Positions 25,101 to 36,528 of a stretch of DNA of 64,000 bases are shown here, in pieces; within the stretch, counting starts at the first letter, position 1; each line of letters begins with the position of its first letter. The DNA is from Aradus depressus (taxonomy: Eukaryota > Arthropoda > Insecta > Hemiptera > Aradidae), in the NCBI GenBank assembly GCA_963662175.1, contig OY759215.1, forward strand, positions 23,425,079-23,489,078, written 5' to 3'. The notes under the pieces were generated by a model. The model saw only the letters and a list, made by a program, of their open reading frames with translations. It ran no database searches and had not been told where the DNA came from. Made by a program: the position numbers and the translations under genes.

Positions 25101-28100
25101 AGCCCAAGTTCCTATAGTATTTGTCGCTATTATTTCCGCGGCGGGACCTTTAATTTTAGCTAACAAGGCCATCAAAAATTCATTTTGGAAATCTGCTGGG
25201 TTCTGAAAATTATAAAATTTGTTTACTAATTTTTCGCTAACGGTTAGGAACCTACTGAGATGTTCCGGTTCTCCGAAGAAGTCTGGGATCATACCCAGGT
25301 ATTCTTTTTTCAAGACGGGAGTAGGCATGGTTAATTGAGCTGCCTGTAGTATATCTTTGCTCGTTGTCATATTGATGTGATTTGTGTGTGTAATAAAATA
25401 ATCTAAAATTTAAATTTAATATTTAATTATACTACTTAATATTAATATTAATTAAATCTACGAAATAAAATTGTCCAATAAAATATTTCTTATGCTAGTA
25501 TACTTAAAACTACTTACAACAGAATTGCCAGTGCTACCATATCGCGTTGATAGAGACCTGGAGTTCTACGTCTTCCAATGTAGTGCTGCTACTTCGGTGA
25601 GGAGACTTCTACAATGGGATGTAGCGATTCCCTTCGTCGCTGGGTGGACACGCAATTAATCACTTGAAAATGAAAACTTGTTCATATGCACTGAACGGGT
25701 CGTTTGCGTAAGTCCTACCGACTGCGCCAGTTTTGTAAAGTTCACACCGTAATTGCTTTTTAAAAAAATTGAACTTTATTTAACATTCACTTAACTGAAA
25801 CTTATATTCACTAAGTCAGAAAGGAGGTGTTAGCAACACGGGAGCCAGGGATAGACTGAGGATCCTGGGAAAGTGGAAAATGCAAGATGGGAAAGAATGT
25901 CGTAAACAATACTAGGAAGGAGTGATGAGGATGCAGGAATTATGATGGGGTGTACAATATTTGTTACTATAACTTATATTTTCTTTAACATCGTATTGTT
26001 GTTTTTTTTGTTATATGTAATTATTAATTTAAATCATCTACGTCTATAAAATAAAAAAAAAGCTGATACATTTTTAATAAATTAAACGTATATCCTCTTC
26101 TTGAATTATTCAATTACATTAGCGACGACCTCGAAAAATCAACATAAATATCACAGTAAATAGTGTAGTGTAATAGTGATCTAAATAAAGACGGGGACAT
26201 TTTTATAGGTGATGATCTTGTGTTTCTTATCACCGAGGAACTTAATGGGCGAGCCCGATGCTTAAAATTCTTCAACTAAAGAAAAAAAATAGTTTCTAAA
26301 ATAAATACCTAATACACTAATGAAAATTATTATTTTATAAGTACCCTATCTTGTTTTCGTGTTGGCCGACTTTTGCCATGAAGCATAAGGTAGTCTATAT
26401 CAGCTCCAAGTACATAGGCACCAAACTCAGCAGCAGCTATCAGCAAGGAACCTACATCAGTCGCAACAAATAAATATAATATAGTACAGGAATACGACCC
26501 CGATAACTGTGTGCTATAGATCTACAAATATTATTTTCATAAATATCTTATAACACTTATCGTACATGTAAAGAAAAATGAAAATATTCCTATGATATGG
26601 TAACTCAGTAAGAGATTGAGAAACTATAAGTAAGGTTTATGATATGGTAACTCAGTAAGAGATTGAGAAACTATAAGTAAGGTTATGTCAACAAATAAAT
26701 AATGCATCTAAAATTACTGGTGGAAACGTTCTTGGGTAAAATGTATTAAAAGTAGAAATATAGAAAAACATGGGTATATAGATAGAAGTAAAAGCAAATT
26801 AAATATCAGGTAAAATCCAAAATGGCGGCAAAAAATATATATAGTTTATAATACTAAGATGTTGACGATTTCTCTAATTACCTGAGCCGACGAAAGGATC
26901 TAACACAATGTCCCCACGTGAGATTTGAGCCTGATTGGCCATTATTAAGGATAGTTGCGGATCCATACTCGTGTTACCAATAAATTTTCTCAACTTCAAG
27001 GAATGTTTAGCTATAAGGTCCCTTTGTCCATCTGCAACCTACATATATCAATTATGTTTTAATTTGAGGCTTGTTACATAACATATAGAATTTTTTTCTT
27101 TAAAGTTTACTCACTATACGACCAAAATAAACTTCCTTCGGATTTTCAGGAGATTTATTCCCTTCTAATCCATAATTTTCAATATACTGCAAGGCTAGTT
27201 CGGGATTTCTCAGCTTGACTTGTCCACATAAAGGCAGGTAGCTAAAAGACTTCACATTTATTTAAATAGAATCAAATACTTCTGTAAAGTACTACTACAT
27301 AAATAACAGCTATTGATACAATAAAAAATACCTCTATCTTATCAACTTTTTCTTTCTGTGTTTGAGAACTTCCAAATATTTCGACTTTCATTTTGAATGA
27401 AAGGTGTCGATAGGGTTCGATGAACGTTGGTGAAAGAGATTTCAGGGATTTGTGCAGCTCATCTATGGAATTGGTTTTGGACCACAAATCGATAACATAC
27501 CTCAAGGTAACAGCTCGAGTTGCTATTTTTCTGACTGATTCATCCGAGTCCAATTCTATTACCCAGAAAGGCTGTAAATGGCGATTAAAATAAAAATATA
27601 GTTATACCTCGGAGCAATCAAATTAAGCTTTTTCAACTTTTAATTCAATTAACAGGGTCGCTATACTAGAGTAGTAAGAAGCGAGCTTTGACAAATAATG
27701 TATCGAAAATGAATTGCTTGCAACCTTATTGAGATCATGAAAGATAGAGGGATTGTATTTGCGCTAAGTGGTGTTAAGCCGATAAAAGCTGTGGGGTTAA
27801 TGGAGGAGAAAGACAGTGCCCTTTCCCACCCACGCAGTTTAATCTCAACCTGACCGATTTGACATGGAAGTGGCAATCAAAGCTTCCACGGATTATATAA
27901 TTTCTAACTGCAGTAAGAGGGCGGATCGTTTTATTGCCCGACGATCAAGCTTTGGGAACAACTGATGAAGACAATTTGCAATAAGTATGTCATCTACAAT
28001 GTAGAAAGAAAACAATTTCACAGGAATACAGTCTAAAGATTTCTAGTAACAAAAACAATGTAATGACTCCCTAGGGTGAATAATCTGTAGAAAGTCACTA

Positions 28101-28407
28101 AATGGAATATCTAAATTTTGGTTTTAATTAGAGCAATAGAAAACTTACATCGTCGGCAGGAGTTTCGCTCCATTTGAAATCTATTTTCAAACAGGATGCA
28201 ATTGAGTTAATTTCCTAAATCAGAAAAAATAAAGTTGTACAATAACAAAATATGAGGATTCTGTACGCAGATAGTAATTCAACTTTACATTATGCTGTGG
28301 TTTTAAATTTACACTTGAATATAATATATCATTAATCTTTTACGTACGTGTAGTCTAAAATCTAAATGCTCATTAGCGAACCAGAGAAGATATTTCTTAA
28401 AATTCAT
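9825..28407 (-). CDS. TRMT11: tRNA (guanine(10)-N2)-methyltransferase catalytic subunit
   Basis: Methylates G10 of cytosolic tRNAs, with TRMT112 as the usual partner (family knowledge). Exons in transcription order: 28407-28348, 28214-28149, 27571-27332, 27249-27115, 27038-26882, 26451-26345, 14518-14377, 13162-12964, 11381-11255, 9965-9825. All junctions are GT-AG and phases match, giving 457 aa against about 463 in human. The N-terminus (start MNFKKYLLWFANEHLDFRL) is THUMP-like. The Rossmann methyltransferase follows, with IGNTSMD, the SAM motif DPFVGSG at 214-220, ADIDY, and the catalytic motif TDPPYG at 301-306. The late conserved segment LSTTSSRRLLTY is also present. The exon 4 acceptor is at 27250-27251; the nearer AG would break the frame. 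Intron 6 is 11.8 kb because of nested retroelements. The gene is divergent from DPM1 and looks intact. Confidence 0.95.
10081..10640. repeat. Dispersed repeat sharing sequence with the SINE body
   Basis: A 560-bp stretch more GC-rich than its surroundings, in TRMT11 intron 9. Its right part (about 10525-10640) matches the body of the tRNA-SINE family, for example GGCTTTAACGAGTACCTG and CCGAAGGACGGC. The left part has no match elsewhere in the window. It may be a longer composite element. Confidence 0.5.
10800..11110 (-). repeat. tRNA-derived SINE, second family
   Basis: Read on the minus strand, the head at about 11100-11035 has an A-box-like TGGCTCATTG and a B-box-like GGTTCGAATTC. The body contains two imperfect copies of a GCGGGTAAC..TAACACGG module. 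It differs from the main SINE family. The left limit is uncertain. Confidence 0.55.
11636..11674. repeat. Perfect 39-bp AT palindrome
   Basis: Two 19-base arms, inverse of each other, around a single central T. It lies in TRMT11 intron 8. Confidence 0.85.
13816..14091 (-). repeat. tRNA-derived SINE, near full length
   Basis: On the minus strand the head at the right end reads GGGCGCCGGTAGCTCAGAGG (A box), then GGTTCGAAACCCG (B box). The shared SINE body follows, ending in GTCATAATAACTAAC. It lies in TRMT11 intron 7. The head resembles a tRNA but has no intact cloverleaf. Confidence 0.8.
15263..15266. other. Target-site duplication TATA, left copy
   Basis: TATA here is matched by TATA at 25975-25978 directly outside the two LTRs. 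A 4-bp duplication fits the 17.6/297 group. Confidence 0.8.
15267..15512 (-). repeat. 3' LTR
   Basis: 246 bp, same sequence as 25729-25974. On the minus strand it starts AGTTATAG and ends CAAAACT, with an AATAAA near its end. Confidence 0.9.
15513..15523 (-). promoter_or_regulatory. Polypurine tract
   Basis: AGGGGTGGAGG on the minus strand, directly upstream of the 3' LTR; the expected plus-strand primer. It overlaps the end of the env frame. Confidence 0.75.
15522..15691 (-). pseudogene. env 3' end, cut off by the LINE
   Basis: The env reading frame seen right of the LINE resumes here. It encodes a strongly hydrophobic segment of about 20 residues (a likely membrane anchor), then a basic stretch and a tail, with a TAG stop at 15522-15524. 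Before the LINE landed, the env 3' end was open. Confidence 0.7.
15681..15691. other. LINE target-site duplication, left copy
   Basis: AGTCCAAATAC, repeated at 22099-22109 right after the LINE poly(A). This fixes the LINE ends. Confidence 0.85.
15954..17372 (+). CDS. LINE ORF1, gag-like nucleic-acid-binding protein
   Basis: 472 aa, uninterrupted. The N-terminus is Gly/Pro/Glu-rich and probably disordered. The middle is basic (about 85-235). Three CCHC knuckles follow at about 260-315, with CYSCLNFGHVKAQC, CEICGDKHASSEC and CVHCKGPHKATYREC. These are typical of ORF1 proteins in Jockey/I-type LINEs, which bind the element's own RNA. A 275-base spacer separates it from ORF2. Confidence 0.9.
   Translation: MNASSGGEEPPGSSGEVDDGPLMEQEAAGGAGMDLSPGPVAPKAGGKRQAAEDIHRGSAKVLVSQRVVESSSSAADQLQVANKISKLQSGKFKDTDVGPFCVYVEGLQGTLGSIHPMGFGKWMFSNNFKYVKDISNIAVAGKNRFRVTFSSSVAANSFITWEFLKEKHAYAFIPRHLINKRGVIRGVDTSLDDDEILQVVKSPSKIVEIKRMTRGKKEDPSQRIKLGTCVLTFDSQRLPEYVYIYGARCPVAPYVPPLLQCYSCLNFGHVKAQCRGSVRCEICGDKHASSECTFTLPVCVHCKGPHKATYRECPVYVANLEKKKQSVISTTLYSTVTKNKFNLLENMSEFPVLDSNSNSSPENKNNIVNMLSKKTKIKVRRFSPYAAPKGSQWPVLSTPSLPLQPIESNPQAASFMERFVESLSNLISKIQNSSLSKDQIVELLAMTLHNLVSDGSENVEKFKVNDDRSVSN
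17648..21355 (+). CDS. LINE ORF2: endonuclease, reverse transcriptase, RNase H
   Basis: 1235 aa, uninterrupted. The APE-like endonuclease occupies about 1-230 (starts LLQWNARS, then SETW and GGDFNSHH). The usual SDH motif reads SNH at 212-214. Reverse transcriptase spans about 430-720, with FLDLTGAYDSV, QGGILSPLLF and the catalytic YADD at 654-657. RNase H follows from about 950, with FTDGSK (Asp 954), YTAELVAI, VTDSLSAL and WVKAHAGIKGNERVD. The C-terminal knuckle is CRHCGGYEDLEHIVMQC. It nicks the target, copies the element RNA and inserts it. Confidence 0.93.
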   Translation: MDSTLKLLQWNARSAVANKASLEWMLHKHGIDVALVSETWFRPGVYVGFPGYNVLREDRADARSGVALLIRSSIPYTQITNFYKVRNVLMVGAEIRLVSNSAISIISIYNEPNNQVAEADWDRLLRGIPKPTLVGGDFNSHHYSWGCDRCDKKGKNLLAAVENSNMIVVNDGSPTYVNNVAQKCNSAVDVTFCSSGLASKVDWETLSDPHGSNHLPIVITLNNISINKILVTPFRRWNIRKADWEKFSYSMNDKFRSSDSNLNEGYDHCINVINEAAAEAIPKFRKYINPKFNRPWWNENLSDLLNKRKANFNNYKKNSDLGNLMKYKRADAEFKKAVKESKINSWREFCGSLNRCTPVKEIWDKIKKLSNRKKSNKPPLETGEWCVDFMERLAPPFVPAWVGAMDRISERHFLTDRFELAELNMAIKSNSKNTAPGMDGIHYDMIRNLLVTTKLHLLKAFNEIWLSGVFPEDWKDYLVIPLLKPGRSHSDGASYRPIALSSCMLKTFERMVKNRLEWWLESQDKIPSYQFGFRKGRSTYDSLASLTLDIHTGFTNRHQTLGLFLDLTGAYDSVQLPVLANKMLNLDLPASFTHRIINLLSNRRLHLWINSSLHSSRVTNLGLAQGGILSPLLFVIYSLDLCRCIPRNISILQYADDICLYTQHKTVDSCKAGLNQAVTSLLPWLVDNGLSISQSKSAVCPFSRQHRFPLGENLALGGLVFPCVAKVKFLGLVLDRKLNWNSHISSIIQKVEKYINILRLITNRNWGADPNIALLFYRNVIRAVVDYGSVFYGEAAKTSLHGLDVLHNKCLRLALGFLNSTPVDVVLCEAGEMPLDLRRRMLAGRYLCKLLASDSPVYSKVRQLTVLNLTSSYWVRKNYYPLLLDSFPEYAKFAPFVYSSHILPNFNINFRNLLHHINITYLPDLSGVPPSMVNAVFQGIKRKWWSSYVPIFTDGSKTTNGTGCAFLDDDKNFSRSFKLPKFASSYTAELVAINEALKYVSLLDSEHFLLVTDSLSALTKLNSCCTNKLSIYDNIIADILENYAVVIGQKKKVVLMWVKAHAGIKGNERVDGLAKLAVERGEPIGNIPASDLKEGILTSVLTMWQDRYQASRKGNFFKSIQPHVGTRPWFRDKATSKFECKTICRLRSNHGLCNAYLNRIGLSESSSCRHCGGYEDLEHIVMQCPHYSAERDLLMENLERTVAAPRTYLAILSACNSPLVREALLVFLNYAGRRV
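21541..21692 (+). repeat. 54-bp tandem repeat in LINE 3' region
   Basis: Almost three copies of a 54-bp unit starting GATGGTCACTGGCGCGGG, at 21541, 21595 and 21649. The unit is a multiple of three, but the region is after the ORF2 stop. Confidence 0.9.
22069..22098 (+). other. LINE poly(A) tail
   Basis: About 30 uninterrupted A ending at the 3' target duplication. Its length argues for a young insertion. Confidence 0.85.
22099..22109. other. LINE target-site duplication, right copy
   Basis: AGTCCAAATAC, identical to 15681-15691. The first A could also belong to the tail. Confidence 0.85.
22110..22872 (-). pseudogene. env C-terminal part of the LTR element
   Basis: Open frame of about 250 codons on the minus strand. 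It reads through into the LINE poly(A) at its left, and the original frame continues at 15691-15522. It has a Cys pair pattern (CELVQCYQC, then two more Cys) and a downstream membrane anchor. These suggest the C-terminal part of an errantivirus envelope related to baculovirus F proteins. The N-terminal part, where a signal peptide and cleavage site would be expected, is absent. Assignment rests on position and overall features; it is not functional as it stands. Confidence 0.6.
22873..23757 (-). other. AT-rich stretch in place of pol
   Basis: Nearly 900 bp of low-complexity T/A sequence between env and protease remnants, with no reading frame. In a complete element this interval would hold reverse transcriptase, RNase H and integrase. 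A few less biased islands occur, for example near 23300-23345 and 23524-23560. Confidence 0.7.
23778..23906. repeat. 35-bp tandem repeat at the protease/AT-rich junction
   Basis: Units start at 23778, 23813, 23848 and 23883, exactly 35 bp apart; the last is partial. Each contains the palindrome GTCCTAGGAC. The rightmost copy is coding sequence at the protease end. 35 is not a multiple of three, so the array closes the frame. Confidence 0.92.
23858..24223 (-). CDS. Retroelement aspartic protease
   Basis: 121-aa open frame. It contains the active-site motif LIDTGSTKSFVNP and a later LLGTDSL motif, as in gypsy-type retropepsins. The start overlaps the end of the preceding gag frame by four bases. 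The 3' end runs into the 35-bp array, where it stops; in relatives this protein continues into reverse transcriptase. Confidence 0.85.
   Translation of the reverse strand: MTNLTENTKSELPYIVSPNLKLKILIDTGSTKSFVNPEIAQKFFKTNIKKDPFKILTAHGVSNEKFSTVVPCGNLFNIDNLHLKFYLFKFHERFDLLLGTDSLKFLKTVLGHDVKLYPKPS
24220..24693 (-). CDS. gag C-terminal region (frame-shifted from gag)
   Basis: 157-aa frame rich in Pro, Gln, Asn, Arg and Tyr, ending with an ENYFLEE motif like the NFLE motif that precedes the protease in 17.6-type elements. It overlaps the main gag frame by 34 bases in a different frame. Either a small indel split gag, or a programmed shift joins them; the frame seems to continue upstream of its ATG, which favours an indel. 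Confidence 0.7.
   Translation of the reverse strand: MPYQPPIHRQITRSFNPSYQTRLPHSFNTFRPQQPSISTPNRPQNFQTPLPSRQTPLYTPTPMSISTRYARPAQTQSRPNFRQNYTIGELNNLEPNPEIETPENLILPDYQPDYDYHAESGYGDPQPLTMNEYQNDPTMTENYFLEEKASVQSPALI
24660..25370 (-). CDS. gag, main part
   Basis: 236-aa frame starting MTTSKDILQAAQLTMPTP. It has the layout of gypsy-group Gag: a capsid-like helical region with GIPDFFGEP-like IPDFFGEPEHLSRFL, then a WAELKQALLNGYADRRD segment. No zinc knuckle is seen, as in the 17.6/297 group. It would form the particle packaging the element RNA. The last residues are out of frame with the downstream gag segment. Confidence 0.85.
   Translation of the reverse strand: MTTSKDILQAAQLTMPTPVLKKEYLGMIPDFFGEPEHLSRFLTVSEKLVNKFYNFQNPADFQNEFLMALLAKIKGPAAEIIATNTIGTWAELKQALLNGYADRRDCFTLQIELCEQKQHSESTFDFYQKIQKTLNLLISYYRNHFQEHLILTEFSRKLALRVLLRGLKEPFGSHLRARNPDSLESALNMLTNDIQYNKQDTHTLKNSSKNPSSTIGRDLPSARVPTCLINRQYTDR
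25713..25729 (-). promoter_or_regulatory. Primer-binding site, tRNA-Ser type
   Basis: TGGCGCAGTCGGTAGGA on the minus strand, directly after the 5' LTR and sharing one base with it. The same primer site is known from 17.6 and 297. Confidence 0.85.
25729..25974 (-). repeat. 5' LTR
   Basis: 246 bp; I saw no difference from the 3' LTR at 15267-15512. TATA at 25975-25978 is the second target duplication. Confidence 0.9.
26591..26684. repeat. 47-bp tandem duplication
   Basis: Two exact copies of a 47-bp unit (26591-26637 and 26638-26684), starting TATGATATGGTAACTCAG. They lie in TRMT11 intron 5. Confidence 0.9.
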
Positions 28408-31941
<3,534 letters not shown>

Positions 31942-31961
31942 ATATATATATTTTTTATATT

Positions 31962-31967
31962 ATTAAA
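31962..31967 (+). terminator. Possible poly(A) signal of DPM1
   Basis: ATTAAA 20 bases after the DPM1 stop; the surrounding sequence is AT-rich, so this is only plausible. Confidence 0.45.
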
Positions 31968-32904
31968 GTGAGTCTTATTTATCGTTGTATTTTTATATCT
32001 TTTATTAACAAATATGAAGACAAAAAAAAGTAGGTCACAACAAGCATCCCAGCGAAGCCCAAGAAACAGACTACCTCTTAATCGGCGGTACCTCGGTCCT
32101 GACAACATCGGTCAAGAGGGAGTCGACTCTACTATAATTCTATACAATCCTAAAGACGTTTTGATCTTGAAGCTATATATGTACAAAGTGTTATGATCTG
32201 TATATATGTAAAAAGAGTCAAGGTGAGTGTCTTCCAAACGGATTACCTGTTTCAATTTCGTTTTTTGATCATTTGAAACGGAGGCCAAATCTCTTATTTT
32301 ATCACTCTATAACAACTGTTTTTGGGAAACTTGAATATGTTACAGAAACTCAACAAGTTAAAACATGAAAAGGCCGAACGGCATCGTAATCTCCATGATC
32401 ACATTTTAATGCAAGTTTCGTTGCTATTTTGAGAAAACTGTTCATATATCTAACTTGAATGTTATTCATAACCTGAGTTAAGATATGTCAATCGGGATTG
32501 ACGAACATAATACAAATCTAAATACCTAAGAATTTTTACTACGGCCCAAAGGAGCATATCGGAAACACTAGCAACTAATTTATCATTGTGACAGAAAAGT
32601 TGCTTGGTGAAATGGACTCCCACCACCAACACAGTAAAAGAAGAAACAAGTATAACATGAGCACATATTTTGAGTAGACAAATAAACATCAATCTGATTG
32701 TCATCTAGCGACTGTCTAGAATGGAACATATTATTTTTCTTTGTCTCTGCTACTTAACAGTCGCCAAATCTGTCCGGTCCCATCCGTTTACTGCAGTTTT
32801 AACTTGAGCAACTTTTGATGTGTAAACAAACATCTTGGCACACCACCCCCAAGAAATTTACTGTAATAAACTCATGAAGCTATGACGAAAAAGTTAACGG
32901 ATAT

Positions 32905-33234
32905 AGTTAGTTATTATGACATGCCCTGGCTTCAACTATGAGGTCATATCGCCTACTATCAGAGCGCTCTTTCGTCAGTCTGGTGGACATGAGCCCGACT
33001 CTACTGTGGAAGTCCTAAATTTTGCCTACCCTAAATGTTTATACACCTAGGGCTGGGGTCTTTAACGAGTATCTGACATCGTACAGGCTCGGGACCATCG
33101 CTTAACGTCTCATCCGAAGGACGAAAAGTTTATTTTACCTCAGATAAAATGAACTAAGGGCTTCGGCCGGGTTTCGAACCCACTATCTTGAGCTCAGAAG
33201 GCAAGCACGCATACCAGTGAGCTACCGGCGCCCT
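32905..33234 (-). repeat. tRNA-derived SINE, full length
   Basis: The best full copy of the main family. On the minus strand the head is GGGCGCCGGTAGCTCACTGG (A box), then GGGTTCGAAACCCGG (B box). The body includes CATCCGAAGGACG-type and AACGAGTATCTGACATCG-type blocks on the plus strand. The tail ends GTCATAATAACTAACTA. Confidence 0.85.
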
Positions 33235-34122
33235 CTGAACGGTTATATATCATGCGCAGCAAAGCCAATGCGAACCCGAGCTGTTTTGGAGGGGATACGT
33301 GTGTTTCTCTGTAGAGTGATCGTAATTGGCTTTAGCTCTGACGGCGCCTTAACTTCACATGGTTCCACACGAGTGTTGTGAAAAATCTTTATGAATTATT
33401 GTCAACAATTCTTAAGTAATAATTGAGCCGTAAAATAATTAAATATTTAGAAAACTATTCCGTATTTTCTAATTGGGGTTATACAGTAATTACACGATTA
33501 TCATAAGTATTGTATTAATTATTAATTGTAACAAACGAATTATAAATGAATAAATCCTCGATTTGGAAACATGAAGAGGAGAATGCTGATTGTATCAATT
33601 TTACCAAGAAATAAACAAATAAAATATTGTTACATTAATAATTTTGCTATTGGAATTTTATTCCTTCTTTCATGTCCAGTGATCACACCAAACACAATAT
33701 TACACAACAGATAACTATGAGAGTACTAATTGGACTCGTTTTTTTATAGTGACGGAGCTTCAAAAAGTCACTCGCTTGTTCACGGCCTTATAGGTAAGGA
33801 GATATTATTCTGAATGACATATCTCTGCTTCTAATGTATGCGTAGACGTGTTAAGTTAAAGAAAATACTATATAATCTGTTTCTGACCGAAAAGAGGAAT
33901 TAGAGTGTTTAAAGATCGCCCCTTTTCCCTTTCTTCCGTTGGTCTCATACTCTTTTTACAAGAACGATTGTACAAAGTTTGAAAGAATACAGAATAAGTG
34001 TTCAGGAGTTATCGCGGGAACGGACACACTGAACGCCATATCACTGCAGAGACGAACGTTGTAAGGCTCAAAATTGAGAAAACACTATAAAATATATTTA
34101 GATTGAAAATGACGAATTCTGC

Positions 34123-34521
34123 CCTAGAGGGGCTTTAGTGGAAGTGGGTAGTATTACTGTCCTAGAGGCGCTTTAGTGGAATCGAATAGTCTTACTGTCC
34201 TAGAGGGGCTATAGTGGAAGTGAATAGTATTACTGTCCTATAGGAGCTATTGTGGAAGTGAATAGTATTACTGCCCTAGAGGCGCTTTAGTGGATGTGAA
34301 TAGTATTACTGCCCTAGAGGCGCTTTAGTGGATGTGAATAGTATTACTGTCCTAGAGGGGCTATAGTGGAAGTGAATAGTATTACTGCCCTAGAGGCGCT
34401 TTAGTGGAAGTGAATAGTATTACTGTCCTAGAGGGGCTATAGTGGAAGTGAATAGTATTACTGCCCTAGAGGCGCTTTAGTGGAAGTGAATAGTATTACT
34501 GTCCTAGAGGGGCTATAGTGG
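34123..34521. repeat. 38-bp minisatellite, 11 units
   Basis: Units start every 38 bp from 34123 to 34503; the last is half a unit. Consensus begins CCTAGAGG. Two unit types alternate over much of the array (GGCGCTTTAG and GGGGCTATAG), giving a 76-bp higher-order period. Confidence 0.95.
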
Positions 34522-35055
34522 TTCAGTCTTAAGTGTTCCTATCCTTAGCCGATGAGCAGGCGGTCCGGGGCTACCTCTGACCCCTTGGTTACCAACATAG
34601 AGGCAAGGTCTGCAATAGAAAAAAAAACCTAATGCAAGCAGGATGATCCTACTAGGGTGGTCAGCGAGAGAGCGACTTATGTTGGGGTCGGTGGGTTGGG
34701 TCTCTTTCAATGTTAGACTTTGATAAGTGGAGGGATGAACTTCAATGTAACATTTCATAATTGGAGTTGGTTTTCCCATGAGGTACAATTAAGTTATGTA
34801 TTCTCTTTTTTTTTAAAGTATATTATGTTTAAGGTAAGCTGCTTTGAAGACCAGTTCATAATTTATTTATTTAAGATTTAAATACCATAGGGCCATTCTG
34901 ATTGATTCTATCGGAATTTGCTACGAAACATCAATGTTTTTTCTTGTCATTCAATAAAAGGAGTACCTTTTTCCATTAATGGTAATGTACTTGTCATAGA
35001 TAAAAATAAATAGTTTATTATAATAGTGTTCAAGTCCAACTGTGAATTTCACCCA

Positions 35056-35099
35056 AACGTTTGTTACCATTAATAAAAACGTTTGTTACCATTAATAAA
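35056..35099. repeat. 22-bp tandem duplication
   Basis: Two exact copies of AACGTTTGTTACCATTAATA plus two bases. Confidence 0.85.
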
Positions 35100-36133
35100 A
35101 ACAACAAATATACAGGGTACTCCTGCGAGGTGGATCAAATATGTTTTGGCCAAGAACATTTATCGCACGCTCTTCACGTTTAAACCCACTTTCAGCTATC
35201 TACAGCTTAGACGAGTTATTAATTGATGTTCTATGTGCTCAAATGTTAAATTTTCCTAAACCCTGAAGTTCAAATGTCTAACAAAACAGTTCAAGTTAGT
35301 TGATTTCTTGATAAACATATACATAATCTCATATGGAAAACACTCAACAATTTAAAATGTCTGACATCCTTAGAGTTAATATGACCAATGTGTATTCAAA
35401 AGAATATTGATCATTTCTGGAGAGTTTATGTATTTTTTATTCATATATCAATCGATTCGGGACTTACCACTGATTAGCCTCCACGTGCCTAGGGGCAGTT
35501 GACTTCCGATCTTGGCTTCCTTATTAAGAAGGAAACTTTTCTGAGCTTCCTGCTCAATGTTTACTTCACTTCAAATGTACTTCTCACGTCGGACAGTTTC
35601 AGTAACCCTGATGGTAATTACAATATATTCAACTCGGACATTTAAGAGGTACTAAATTGTACTTTACATTTTAATTATGTTACAGTTTTTTAAAAAAATT
35701 ACGTTTTCACCTTGAAAAAAAGTCGTTGATGAATCACCGGTAATGTGCTTCCCAGCTCGATTGATTTGTTATCTGTTTCCGAAGTTTTCGGGCGATCCTG
35801 TAAGTTAGACCCATAGGGTTCTGGATCATTCCATAAAATTTCATGTCGACACATTCATTATATTGGCAGTTCAAGATTTTTTAGTCTCGCCCCCTTCCCT
35901 TTGGCCAGTTTAGCTGAAAATCAATTAATCGTCCTCATAGGGTTTTGGGTATATAATATCGTGTTGCTATGTTATTTCTATTGAGAGTTATCGTATCCAC
36001 ACTTTTTCTTTTTCATTGCATGTGGCGGCATTGGCGACGCAAGTTGAGGAGGACGGGCAAGTGAGCTGGCGGGCCTGTTACAGACCAGATGGCATGCTCG
36101 CCAGACCACCAGACCAGAGCCCACACCATAACT

Positions 36134-36157
36134 CCCCCCCCCCCCCCCCCCCCCCCC
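36134..36157. repeat. Homopolymer run of 24 C
   Basis: Unbroken C run in AT-rich DNA, followed by GTCCCCC. On the other strand it is G-rich. Confidence 0.9.
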
Positions 36158-36458
36158 ACGTCCCCCGTCTACGTTCGTTAACGAATTTTATCTTCATTTT
36201 CACCTGTGCATAATTGCATAATTCGAAGAAACATTTGGGATAAGGTTTCATCGGGGGGTTACTCGGTGAGCGATTAATCTGCCTACTATATAAATTCAAT
36301 AAAAATGGCAAAAATATTTATATTATATATTAATTTACCTAGAATTTTATTTGAGGAACCGGAAGTGTATAGATAAGAAACGAATTGCTTTTCTACCCAA
36401 CAGAAGGGGTCGTGGTGTTGAAATAAAACCAGTAAATATCAGAAAGCTCATTTATGAA

Positions 36459-36528
36459 TTTTTAAACACTAATATAGGCTTTGTATTCGTTTATAAACGA
36501 ATACAAAGCCTATATTTGTGTTTATAAA
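36459..36528. repeat. 70-bp inverted repeat with a perfect 46-bp palindrome
   Basis: The core 36471-36516 is a perfect palindrome without a loop, starting AATATAGGCTTTGTATTCG. Twelve more bases on each side match at 10 of 12 positions. Confidence 0.92.

Larger units (their letters stand above)
15267..25974 (-). mobile_element. Defective gypsy/errantivirus-like LTR element
   Basis: A minus-strand provirus-like element in TRMT11 intron 6, about 4.3 kb once the nested LINE is removed. Read 5' to 3' on the minus strand it holds: 5' LTR (25974-25729), tRNA-Ser-type primer site, gag, an aspartic protease, a 35-bp tandem array, an AT-rich non-coding stretch, the C-terminal part of env, a polypurine tract and the 3' LTR (15512-15267). 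Reverse transcriptase, RNase H and integrase are absent. Termini AGT..ACT, the TATA duplication and the primer site place it near Drosophila 17.6/297 elements. The two LTRs read as identical, which implies a recent insertion despite the missing pol, so it probably moved with enzymes from a relative. Confidence 0.9.

Noticed and set aside
34513..34788. 91-codon minus-strand frame next to the minisatellite
   Set aside because: It begins in the minisatellite edge and has no domain or splice context.
36016..36213. Plus- and minus-strand frames over the C24 run
   Set aside because: The translation is dominated by the homopolymer (Pro or Gly runs), with no domain.
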